A stretch of DNA of 5,083 bases from Candidatus Aerophobota bacterium (lineage in GTDB: Bacteria > Aerophobota > Aerophobia > Aerophobales > AE-B3A). Under the pieces are notes generated by a model. That model did no database searches and was not told the DNA's origin. It saw only the letters and a program-made list of their open reading frames with translations. The stretch is taken from positions 1-5,083 of the forward strand of contig SOJT01000118.1 in the NCBI GenBank assembly GCA_004376485.1. Reading direction: 5' to 3'. The position numbers were made by a program, and so were the translations under genes. This document shows, in pieces, positions 1-5,083 of the stretch (position 1 is its first letter; every line of letters starts with the position of its first letter).

Positions 1-1437
1 CGCTATTCACCTCTCTATCATTTGGAAAATGCTCAAAAGAGAAAAGAAGTTATCCTGAAAAAGATGTTGAAATTAGGCCTCATCAGCCAACAGGAAAAAC
101 AGAAGGCTATGGAGGAAGTTATTCAGATCGTGGGAGGAGAAGAGAAACAAAAGATATATACCGTTCATGCTGCTCCCTATTTTGTGGAGTGGATTCGCCA
201 AAAGGTGGAAGAAAAATATGGTTATGAGAGGTTTTGGCGGGGAGGGCTAAGGGTCTATACCACTCTTGATCTGAAGCTGCAGGCCGCGGCTGAGAAGGCC
301 TTAGTTCCTTATCTAAAGGAGAACGATTTCCAGGGAGCTCTGGTGGCTGTGGACCCTCACACAGGATTCATCAAAGCCCTGGTGGGAGGAAGAGACTTCG
401 CCGAAAGTCAGTTCAACCGGGCTACCCAGGCTCATCGTCAAACAGGATCTGCCTTTAAGATTTTCACCTATACAGCAGCTATTGACGGAAGAAAGTTCAA
501 CCCGGTCACGCCTTTCTTTGACGCTCCTATTGCCTTTGAGAGCAGAAAAAAAGTGGGCAAAAGCGGCGAGATCAGAGAAGAAGGAGGATTCTGGTCTCCT
601 CAAAATTATGAAAAATACTATTGGGGAAAGGTGTACCTCTGGCAAATGTTTGCCCACTCTATCAATGTCTCTTCGGTAAGACTTCTGGAAAAAGTAGGGG
701 TGGGGAAAGTTATTGACTATACACATAAAATGGGGGTAGAGAGCAGATTGAATCATGATTTAACCCTAACCCTGGGAACCTCGGGTATGACCCTACTGGA
801 GTTAGTTAGAGGATATGCTACCGTAGCCAATTATGGGATAAGAACCAACCCCATTTTTGTTAACCGGATAGAGGATTATGAAGGAAACGTTTTAGAGGAA
901 AGATTCCCCGAGGGGGAAATAGTTCTCTCCCCAGAAACCTCCTTCGTCATGATTGATCTATTGAAGAAGACCATTGATTACGGAACAGGCCGTCGGGTTC
1001 GCTGGATGGGATTTGAAAGACCGTGCGGGGGAAAAACAGGTACCGTGGGATGGCCAGGAGAACCAAATACAGACAAAATAATGGACGCCTGGTTTGTGGG
1101 TTTCACTCCGGATCTCATCGCCGGGGTATGGATAGGTAAGGATGACGGAACTCCACTGGGAGAAAAGCTTACCGGAAGCGCAGCGGCTATTCCTGTCTGG
1201 ACAGAATTTATGAAAGAGGCTCTTAAAGAAAAACCTGTTAAAGATTTCCCATCCCCTCCTGGGGTGGTTTTTCGTGAAGTAGATATCGACACCGGTCTTC
1301 CTCCTACCTCTGAGGGCACCAACACCCTCTGGTTCGCCTTTCTTAAAGGAACAACTCCCCAGGCTTATCTTAACCACAAGGGAAAAGAGGCTGCTATTAC
1401 AGAAGTTAACCCCTCCTACCTTTCCCCTCGGCCATAA
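1..1437 (+). CDS. Penicillin-binding protein 1A-type transglycosylase/transpeptidase, 5'-truncated by window edge
   Basis: Class A PBP, a membrane-anchored enzyme acting outside the cytoplasmic membrane: it polymerises lipid II into glycan strands (GT51 domain) and cross-links the stem peptides (transpeptidase domain). The reading frame is open from base 1. Its first residues, RYSPLYHLENAQKRKEVILK, match the end of the GT51 domain in this family, so the gene starts outside the window and the TTG at 22 is internal. A linker containing GGLRVYTTLDLKLQ (about 256-297) leads into the transpeptidase domain. All three penicillin-binding motifs are present: SAFK with the catalytic serine at 448-450, SIN at 658-666, and KTGT at 1033-1044. 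The segment DAWFVGFTPDLIAGVWIG follows KTGT, as usual. The C-terminus is short and proline-rich with no extra domain, and the stop is TAA. The missing part should hold the signal anchor and most of GT51. It converges on metK, so it is a separate transcription unit. Family call is firm; the paralogue (mrcA/ponA-like) is not resolved. Confidence 0.95.
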   Translation, partial: RYSPLYHLENAQKRKEVILKKMLKLGLISQQEKQKAMEEVIQIVGGEEKQKIYTVHAAPYFVEWIRQKVEEKYGYERFWRGGLRVYTTLDLKLQAAAEKALVPYLKENDFQGALVAVDPHTGFIKALVGGRDFAESQFNRATQAHRQTGSAFKIFTYTAAIDGRKFNPVTPFFDAPIAFESRKKVGKSGEIREEGGFWSPQNYEKYYWGKVYLWQMFAHSINVSSVRLLEKVGVGKVIDYTHKMGVESRLNHDLTLTLGTSGMTLLELVRGYATVANYGIRTNPIFVNRIEDYEGNVLEERFPEGEIVLSPETSFVMIDLLKKTIDYGTGRRVRWMGFERPCGGKTGTVGWPGEPNTDKIMDAWFVGFTPDLIAGVWIGKDDGTPLGEKLTGSAAAIPVWTEFMKEALKEKPVKDFPSPPGVVFREVDIDTGLPPTSEGTNTLWFAFLKGTTPQAYLNHKGKEAAITEVNPSYLSPRP

Positions 1438-1552
1438 GCTATCTGGAGTTGGATAAGAATCTATCTTCATCCGCTCGAGAACTTGAAGCCAGAGTAGGAG
1501 ATCCCATCGAGATCATAAAAAGGGAGTCTGCAGAAGTTCGGAGAATTAATAT
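1438..1552. other. Convergent intergenic gap, no clear terminator
   Basis: This short gap separates the stop codons of the PBP gene (plus) and metK (minus). I looked for a bidirectional terminator and found only weak candidates. CTTCA/TGAAG arms (1466-1470 and 1484-1488) flank a 14-nt loop and have no T-run after them. On the minus strand a run of five T (1516-1520 read in reverse) follows metK without a proper GC-rich stem; the TCTGCAGA palindrome nearby has no room for a loop. A direct repeat GAGATC occurs at 1498-1503 and 1509-1514. Termination here may be Rho-dependent or lie inside the flanking genes. Confidence 0.5.
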
Positions 1553-2701
1553 TTACAGGCCAGCTTCTCTTTTCAGGATATCCGCCATATCCGTGTATTC
1601 CCAGGTGAACTCCTCCTCATCTCGACCAAAGTGGCCGTAGCAGGCGGTCTTTTTGTAGATAGGACGAAGGAGGCCTAGCTTCTCAATGATTCCCCGGGGA
1701 GTAATATCGAAGTTTTTCTCTATAAGTTGTTTTATTTTTACCTCAGGAATCTTCCCTGTCCCAAAGGTATTCACCATAAGAGAGACTGGTTTACTTCTTC
1801 CAATAACATAGGCCACCTGAATTTCACATTTCTCAGCAATTCCCGAAGCCGCTAGATTCTTAGCGATATAGCGAGCCATATAAGATCCAGAACGATCCAC
1901 TTTGGTGGGATCTTTACCGGAGAAACATCCCCCACCGTGAGAACCCACTCCTCCATAGGTATCCATAATGATCTTTCTGCCGGTAAGGCCGGTATCTGCC
2001 TGGGGTCCCCCTATTTTGAAAGAACCTGTCTGGTTAATGTAGTAGGCCATCTCTTCATTTCTATATTCCTCAGGAATGCAGGGATTTATGACTTTCTCCA
2101 CTAGTTCATCCTTAATATCTTCTACCTCCACTTCCGGGGAGTGCTGGGCGGAAATAACCACTGCCTTTACCTTATGGGGCGTACCATCGATATACTCTAC
2201 CGTTACCTGAGATTTTCCATCAGGCCGAAGATAAGGGAGAACTTTTTTCTTCCTCACTTCAGCTAATCTATGCGTCAATCTATGAGCCAGGACGATAGGA
2301 AGAGGCATAAACTGAGGTGTCTCGGTAGTAGCATAACCAAACATCATTCCCTGATCCCCTGCACCGTCTCTATCCACGCCTAAAGCAATGTCGGGCGATT
2401 GTTCATTAATGGAGGTAACCACCGCACAACTTTTGTAATCAATTCCAAAGCTTGCCTGGGTATACCCTATCTCCTTTAGGGTTCGACGGGCAATATCGGG
2501 GATATCCGCATAGCAGGTTGTGGTAATCTCTCCAGCTATAAAGACAAGTCCCGTGGTAACCAGAGTCTCGCAGGCTACTCTTCCCCGGGGATCTTTTTCC
2601 AGGATAGCATCCAGAACAGCATCAGAAATTTGGTCGGCAATTTTATCTGGATGTCCTTCTGTAACCGATTCCGAAGTAAACAAATATCTCTCTTTTCCCA
2701 T
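1553..2701 (-). CDS. metK: S-adenosylmethionine synthase (methionine adenosyltransferase)
   Basis: Cytoplasmic enzyme forming S-adenosylmethionine from ATP and methionine, with release of phosphate and pyrophosphate; it needs Mg2+ and K+ and is normally a tetramer. The 382-residue length is close to the usual 380-400. It opens with ESVTEGHPDK (residues 11-20), the N-terminal ATP/methionine-binding signature. GAGDQGMMFGYA (113-124) is the first family signature. The glycine-rich loop GGGCFSGKDPTKVDRSGSY (256-274) is the second, carrying the phosphate-binding lysines. GHFGRDEEEFTWE near the C-terminus is also typical. The ATG start is supported by a ribosome site 6 nt upstream and by the conserved N-terminus. 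It is last in the four-gene minus-strand cluster, 23 nt after the nucleotidyltransferase, and so probably relies on read-through from upstream; I see no SAM riboswitch or separate promoter in that gap. No domain is missing. Confidence 0.98.
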   Translation of the reverse strand: MGKERYLFTSESVTEGHPDKIADQISDAVLDAILEKDPRGRVACETLVTTGLVFIAGEITTTCYADIPDIARRTLKEIGYTQASFGIDYKSCAVVTSINEQSPDIALGVDRDGAGDQGMMFGYATTETPQFMPLPIVLAHRLTHRLAEVRKKKVLPYLRPDGKSQVTVEYIDGTPHKVKAVVISAQHSPEVEVEDIKDELVEKVINPCIPEEYRNEEMAYYINQTGSFKIGGPQADTGLTGRKIIMDTYGGVGSHGGGCFSGKDPTKVDRSGSYMARYIAKNLAASGIAEKCEIQVAYVIGRSKPVSLMVNTFGTGKIPEVKIKQLIEKNFDITPRGIIEKLGLLRPIYKKTACYGHFGRDEEEFTWEYTDMADILKREAGL

Positions 2702-2707
2702 TAACTA

Positions 2708-2714
2708 CTCCTTT
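2708..2714 (-). promoter_or_regulatory. Ribosome binding site of metK
   Basis: Read on the minus strand this is AAAGGAG, a good Shine-Dalgarno match, 6 nt before the metK ATG. It lies in the 23-nt gap after the nucleotidyltransferase stop codon and fixes the metK start. Confidence 0.85.
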
Positions 2715-2724
2715 CTTTGATCAT

Positions 2725-3774
2725 CTATTTCAAGGCCGACCTTAGCAAACCTTTTGGTGTCACCACCGCTCCCTTCATGGAAAAATCAGGGGGAACGAAG
2801 ACATAATTTGCCAGAATACAATCATCTAGCTCAGCCCCTTTTTCTATTATTACATCATTCCAGAGAATGCATTGGTGTAAGGAGGCTCCTTTTCTGATCC
2901 TCACCCTATCACCCAGGATAGTGCCTTCTCCTATCTTCACATCTTCCTCTACCTCACAATTGTTCCCTATGACTAGAGGGGGCACTAAATGAGCTTGAGG
3001 GGAAATTCTGTTTCCCTCCCCTATCCAGATACCCTCTTTTATCTGGCGGCCCGGTATATCAATTCCTTTCTTTCTCTTTAGAATATCTTTATGAGCCTTA
3101 CGATAATCTTCTAGATTACCCACATCGGTCCAATAACCTTCCATAACATAACCGTAGATCCTCTCTCCCCTTTCTACCATAGCGGGAAGAACCTGATTCC
3201 CAAAGTCATACTCCCGAGACTCAGGAATATAAGAAAAAACTTCCGGCTCAAAAATATAAATTCCCGTGTTGACCTGGTTAGAAAAAACTTCCCCCCAGCT
3301 TGGTTTCTCCACAAATTGACTAATCCTGGACTCCTTGTTGCATAGAGCAATGCCATATTTGAATCTTTCCTCTTCTTCTTTCAAAACCACGGTAGAGATG
3401 GCCTGCTTGCGTTTATGAAAATGAAGAACCTCCTTTAAATCAACATTGCTTACTCCATCGGAGCTTAACACCAGGAAAGTTTCCTGGAAATAACTTTCCA
3501 TTTTCTTCACTCCCCCGGCTGTACCCAGGAGATGTTTTTCCTCAGAGAAAATGATTTGCATGTTAAACTCTCTGGTTCTACTTAAATGATCTTTTACCTT
3601 TTTGGCTTCATGATAAAGATTAATAATTACCTCTTCTATCCCCAATCTTTCTAATAGGCTTAATGAATAGAATAGGGAAGGTCGATTCACTATAGGAATC
3701 ATTGGTTTAGGGAGAATGTAGGTGAGGGGTCTAAGGCGCGTTCCCAGTCCGGCTGCCAAGACCATAGCTCGCAA
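2725..3774 (-). CDS. Sugar-1-phosphate nucleotidyltransferase (NDP-sugar pyrophosphorylase; mannose-1-phosphate guanylyltransferase-like) with left-handed beta-helix tail
   Basis: Cytoplasmic enzyme expected to join a nucleoside triphosphate and a sugar-1-phosphate into an NDP-sugar with release of pyrophosphate, feeding glycan synthesis. The nucleotidyltransferase domain covers about residues 1-235. It shows the nucleotide-binding loop LAAGLGTRLRPLT (6-18), PKPM with K23, GTAGG (84-88), a metal-site aspartate D106 in SSDG, EKPSWGEVF with K157, VNTGIY (168-173), and GYWTDVGN with second metal ligand D217. Residues about 245-335 are hexapeptide-like repeats of a left-handed beta-helix. EKPSWGEVF and GYWTDVGN recall the N-terminal half of bifunctional GMP-pyrophosphorylase/phosphomannomutase proteins, but the mutase half is absent. 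Substrate is therefore uncertain: GDP-mannose is a reasonable first guess, and glucose- or GlcNAc-1-phosphate are possible. The TTG start is chosen because the ribosome site lies 7 nt upstream, a TGA immediately precedes it in frame, and it restores the family's MRAMVLAAG opening. The stop is TAG. Confidence 0.9.
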   Translation of the reverse strand: MRAMVLAAGLGTRLRPLTYILPKPMIPIVNRPSLFYSLSLLERLGIEEVIINLYHEAKKVKDHLSRTREFNMQIIFSEEKHLLGTAGGVKKMESYFQETFLVLSSDGVSNVDLKEVLHFHKRKQAISTVVLKEEEERFKYGIALCNKESRISQFVEKPSWGEVFSNQVNTGIYIFEPEVFSYIPESREYDFGNQVLPAMVERGERIYGYVMEGYWTDVGNLEDYRKAHKDILKRKKGIDIPGRQIKEGIWIGEGNRISPQAHLVPPLVIGNNCEVEEDVKIGEGTILGDRVRIRKGASLHQCILWNDVIIEKGAELDDCILANYVFVPPDFSMKGAVVTPKGLLRSALK

Positions 3775-3781
3775 TCAAGTA

Positions 3782-3788
3782 CTCCTTT
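3782..3788 (-). promoter_or_regulatory. Ribosome binding site supporting a TTG start
   Basis: On the minus strand this reads AAAGGAG, 7 nt before the TTG at 3774-3772. The next in-frame ATG (3765-3763, residue 4) would be 16 nt away, too far. The site therefore decides in favour of TTG for the nucleotidyltransferase. Confidence 0.8.
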
Positions 3789-3807
3789 GGCAAATGAGAG
3801 ACCAGCT

Positions 3808-4263
3808 TTAAGCTTCCTGTTTTTTGATAATCTTAACTATCTCTCCCACCGTATCTGCTTTCATTAGAGCCTGGCGAGATTTCCTATTTCTTAATAGACG
3901 AGAAATGGTGGCTAGGGCTTTTAAATAATCGCCGGCGGCATTTTTAGGAGCGGCTAACACAAAAAATAAGTAAACCGGCTCTTTATCCAGAGCGTCAAAT
4001 TCGATTCCCTCTTTAGAGATACCGAAAGCTCCTGTCAGACCTTTGATTCCCGTAGAACGAGCGTGCGGAATGGCTATGTTGTAGCCAATACCGGTACTTC
4101 CCAATTCCTCTCTTTCCCGAATGACCCTTAAAAATTCCTCCCGATTCGTGACCTTTCCCGTCTTTTCTAACAAATCGGTCAGCTCCTCCAAGACCTCATC
4201 CTTAGTCTTAGACTCTAACCTTGACTTGACAGCCTTTGCATCAAGAAAATCTTTTATCTCCAC
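3808..4263 (-). CDS. PTS EIIA domain protein, PtsN/fructose-mannitol type
   Basis: Single-domain phosphotransferase-system EIIA protein of 151 residues, the usual size for stand-alone PtsN-type proteins; cytoplasmic. Such proteins accept a phosphoryl group from HPr-like carriers and either pass it to a sugar permease or act as regulators. The phosphorylatable histidine is H67 in YNIAIPHARS (codon at 4065-4063). REREELGSTGIG before it, the GIEFDALDKEPVYLFFVLAA strand region (86-105), and the closing LKALATISRLLRN helix (114-126) are all family features. No EIIB or EIIC domain is fused or adjacent, and the gene lies directly downstream of hpf as ptsN does in many proteobacteria, so a regulatory role is more likely than sugar transport. 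The start is GTG: an in-frame TAA lies at 4278-4276 and no other start codon falls between. The gaps are 55 nt to hpf and 33 nt to the next gene. The ptsN symbol is withheld because orthology cannot be shown here. Confidence 0.92.
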   Translation of the reverse strand: MEIKDFLDAKAVKSRLESKTKDEVLEELTDLLEKTGKVTNREEFLRVIREREELGSTGIGYNIAIPHARSTGIKGLTGAFGISKEGIEFDALDKEPVYLFFVLAAPKNAAGDYLKALATISRLLRNRKSRQALMKADTVGEIVKIIKKQEA

Positions 4264-4268
4264 CTGTG

Positions 4269-4277
4269 CCCCCTTTT
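4269..4277 (-). promoter_or_regulatory. Probable weak ribosome binding site of the EIIA gene
   Basis: The minus strand reads AAAAGGGGG, ending 5 nt before the GTG start. It is purine-rich but lacks the central A of a GGAGG core, so initiation may be modest or coupled to translation of hpf 55 nt upstream. Confidence 0.5.
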
Positions 4278-4318
4278 ACGTTAGTTCGATGATGCAGAGT
4301 TTTTCCCAATCATGCTCC

Positions 4319-4852
4319 TTATAACTGGGGTTCTATGAGCCCATAACCCCCACTGTGCATTTTGTATATTACATTAACCTGGGCGGTAGCTGCGTTAAGA
4401 AAAACTAAGAATTTTTCCCGGGAAAGATCCATCTGCATAACTGCTTCATCCAGATTCATAGGTTTGGCAATCTGAGGAGTGATATGGATGACTTTAGACC
4501 GAACTTCAGGCAGGCTCGAAAGTTCTAGAGGCATCTTTTCTTGAGCTAATCTAGCGCGGTGTTTATGAGACTTTAATCTCTCTTTAAACTTGCGTGCCTG
4601 CCTTCTCACCTTACCTACGGCTTTCTCTATGGAAACATACACATCCTCAGATGTTCCTTCTCCATAAATAGTAGCTTTTTTGGCAAGAACATTGATTTCA
4701 GTGATGTATCTTTCTCTTTCCATTTTCAAAATGACTTTAACCGATACCACTTTATCAAGGTATTTTGTGAGCTTTTCTAGCTTTTTCCGAATATGTTTAT
4801 CCACCTCATCCTGAATGGGAATATGAATTCCGCTTACTTCGATCTTCATCAT
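4319..4852 (-). CDS. hpf: Ribosome hibernation promoting factor, long form (HPF / RaiA family)
   Basis: Binds the 30S decoding centre and, in the long form, dimerises ribosomes into inactive 100S particles during stationary phase or starvation. From the ATG at 4852 the protein has 177 residues, normal for long HPF. The N-terminal S30AE domain (about residues 1-95) begins MMKIEVSGIHIPI and has the expected basic face, ending in a lysine/arginine-rich helix (KVRRQARKFKERLKSHKHR). After a linker comes the C-terminal dimerisation domain, with the hallmark pieces KPMNLDEAVMQMDLS, FLVFLNA and GGYGLIEP. The frame stays open upstream to a GTG at 4894-4892, adding 14 residues that do not resemble the family. 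The ATG at 4852 is preferred, with GAGG (4863-4860) 7 nt upstream; the next codon (4849) is also ATG. A stronger AAGGAGG lies too far upstream to serve either. It is first in the four-gene cluster. Family call is firm, exact start less so. Confidence 0.93.
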   Translation of the reverse strand: MMKIEVSGIHIPIQDEVDKHIRKKLEKLTKYLDKVVSVKVILKMERERYITEINVLAKKATIYGEGTSEDVYVSIEKAVGKVRRQARKFKERLKSHKHRARLAQEKMPLELSSLPEVRSKVIHITPQIAKPMNLDEAVMQMDLSREKFLVFLNAATAQVNVIYKMHSGGYGLIEPQL

Positions 4853-4858
4853 ATCGAG

Positions 4859-4864
4859 CCCTCT
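4859..4864 (-). promoter_or_regulatory. Likely ribosome binding site used by hpf
   Basis: The minus strand reads AGAGGG; its GAGG core ends 7 nt before the ATG at 4852. The match is moderate but the spacing is right. It competes with the better but badly spaced AAGGAGG at 4877-4883. Confidence 0.5.
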
Positions 4865-4876
4865 GGATAAGATCCC

Positions 4877-4883
4877 CCTCCTT
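4877..4883 (-). promoter_or_regulatory. Strong Shine-Dalgarno-like site without a matching start codon
   Basis: The minus strand reads AAGGAGG, the best Shine-Dalgarno match in the window. The hpf ATG is 24 nt downstream and no ATG, GTG or TTG lies at a normal distance in any frame. It may be a standby ribosome site, a chance purine run, or a sign that the start is not where the family alignment puts it. Confidence 0.4.
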
Positions 4884-4888
4884 AAGAG

Positions 4889-4903
4889 AACCACCTTATG
4901 GTT
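4889..4903 (-). repeat. Small inverted repeat near hpf start region
   Basis: A perfect 5-bp inverted repeat: AACCA, a 5-nt spacer, then TGGTT on either strand. In the hpf mRNA it would lie just ahead of the AAGGAGG site and would enclose the upstream in-frame GTG. The stem is short and could be chance. Confidence 0.3.
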
Positions 4904-5036
4904 AGTCCCCCCTAAAGATCAATCACTTTCTTTTACTAGCAAATCTCTCCCGGCAGCTAGACTTCCGGTCCTCTGTCAAGAACGTTTTTTCTCTTCTTTA
5001 TTCTACTTCAGTCAGACAATTAAAAGGTGAGTAAAC

Positions 5037-5083
5037 TCAATCTGCCTTATCTTCTACTTCTGCCTTATCTTCTACTTCTGCCT
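5037..5083 (-). CDS. C-terminal tail of an unidentified protein, cut by window edge
   Basis: Only the last 14 complete codons and the stop are in view: two AEVEDK units, then AD and TGA (5039-5037). Coding is inferred because this is the only minus-strand frame of the repeat without stops: the other two meet TAG or TAA in each unit. The tail is highly charged, alternating acidic residues with lysine, and is probably disordered. Such low-complexity tails occur on ribosomal proteins, chaperones and others, so no function can be given. It runs in the same direction as hpf and may be co-transcribed with it. Confidence 0.55.
   Translation of the reverse strand, partial: AEVEDKAEVEDKAD
5041..5083. 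repeat. 18-bp perfect tandem repeat, about 2.4 copies in view
   Basis: The plus-strand unit TCTGCCTTATCTTCTACT occurs at 5041-5058 and 5059-5076 and starts again at 5077-5083 before the window ends. The copies are identical. The unit is six codons long and encodes AEVEDK on the minus strand, so changes in copy number keep the reading frame. The array probably continues beyond the edge. Confidence 0.9.

Larger units (their letters stand above)
4853..5036 (-). promoter_or_regulatory. Leader/intergenic region upstream of hpf
   Basis: This stretch of about 180 nt separates the upstream gene's stop codon from the hpf ATG, much longer than the 23-55 nt gaps inside the cluster, so a promoter or leader is expected here. 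On the minus strand there is a perfect TTGACA (4979-4974) but no -10 box at 16-18 nt. A TAGAAT box (5005-5000) has no -35 partner. Small inverted repeats are AACCA/TGGTT (4889-4893 with 4899-4903), CTAGC/GCTAG (4936-4940 with 4956-4960) and CCGG/CCGG (4950-4953 with 4965-4968). No factor-independent terminator for the upstream gene is evident, so read-through into hpf is possible. Confidence 0.4.

Noticed and set aside
22..24. TTG at 22 as the start of the PBP gene.
   Set aside because: The frame is open to base 1 and the preceding residues RYSPLYH match the conserved end of the GT51 domain, so the codon is internal.
958..1470. Long open frames antisense to the PBP gene, and similar ones within metK, the nucleotidyltransferase and EIIA.
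   Set aside because: They lie wholly or mostly inside genes with clear family motifs, have no ribosome sites, and their translations show no recognisable domain.
1916..1936. Cysteine in the MetK glycine-rich loop (GGGCFSGKD, residue 259) as an unusual active-site change.
   Set aside because: As I recall the family signature, it allows Ala, Ser or Cys at this position, so it is within normal variation.
2702..2724. Possible SAM riboswitch or promoter ahead of metK.
   Set aside because: The gap is only 23 nt and is mostly taken up by the ribosome site, leaving no room for a riboswitch aptamer.
4281..4313. A 10-codon reading frame (MIGKNSASSN) on the minus strand between hpf and the EIIA gene, with GGAG just before its ATG.
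   Set aside because: The GGAG is only one base from the ATG, too close to function, and a peptide this short is expected by chance.
4974..4979. Perfect TTGACA on the minus strand as a -35 box for hpf.
   Set aside because: At a 17-nt spacer the sequence is CTGCCG, nothing like TATAAT, and neighbouring spacings are no better. It is not called as a promoter.

Overview
The window looks like ordinary bacterial chromosome. It is gene-dense, of moderate GC, and carries housekeeping genes for cell wall, ribosome hibernation and S-adenosylmethionine. I see no rRNA, tRNA, CRISPR array, insertion sequence, integrase or phage gene. The organism makes peptidoglycan, since a class A penicillin-binding protein is present. 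It also has a long-form hibernation factor, unlike the short forms of enteric bacteria. The hpf/EIIA pairing resembles the rpoN-hpf-ptsN neighbourhood of many diderm bacteria, but rpoN is not in view. The lineage cannot be fixed from the sequence alone; an uncultivated or deep-branching bacterium is a guess.

Layout. Left, plus strand (1-1437): the C-terminal two thirds or so of a PBP1A-type bifunctional peptidoglycan synthase, cut by the left edge. Next comes a 115-bp convergent gap (1438-1552) with no clear terminator. From 4852 down to 1553, minus strand, four genes run in one direction with gaps of 55, 33 and 23 nt, so they are probably one operon. In transcription order they are hpf (long-form ribosome hibernation factor), a PtsN/fructose-type PTS EIIA protein, a sugar-1-phosphate nucleotidyltransferase with a left-handed beta-helix tail, and metK. 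Right of hpf is a leader of about 180 nt (4853-5036) with small inverted repeats and no convincing promoter. At the right edge (5037-5083) is the last part of another minus-strand gene, ending in an 18-bp tandem repeat that encodes AEVEDK units.

How they fit: PBP1A polymerises and cross-links peptidoglycan. The nucleotidyltransferase probably makes an activated sugar (GDP-mannose or a similar NDP-sugar) for surface glycans. The EIIA protein has its phosphorylatable histidine and is likely a regulatory PTS component. HPF silences ribosomes in stationary phase or starvation, and MetK supplies the methyl donor. Co-transcription of the last four would tie translation, nutrient sensing, envelope sugar supply and methylation together, but this is inference from spacing. 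I did not find a convincing new system. The points most worth a second look are the conflicting translation-start signals at hpf, the repeat-encoded charged tail at the right edge, and the gene grouping itself.
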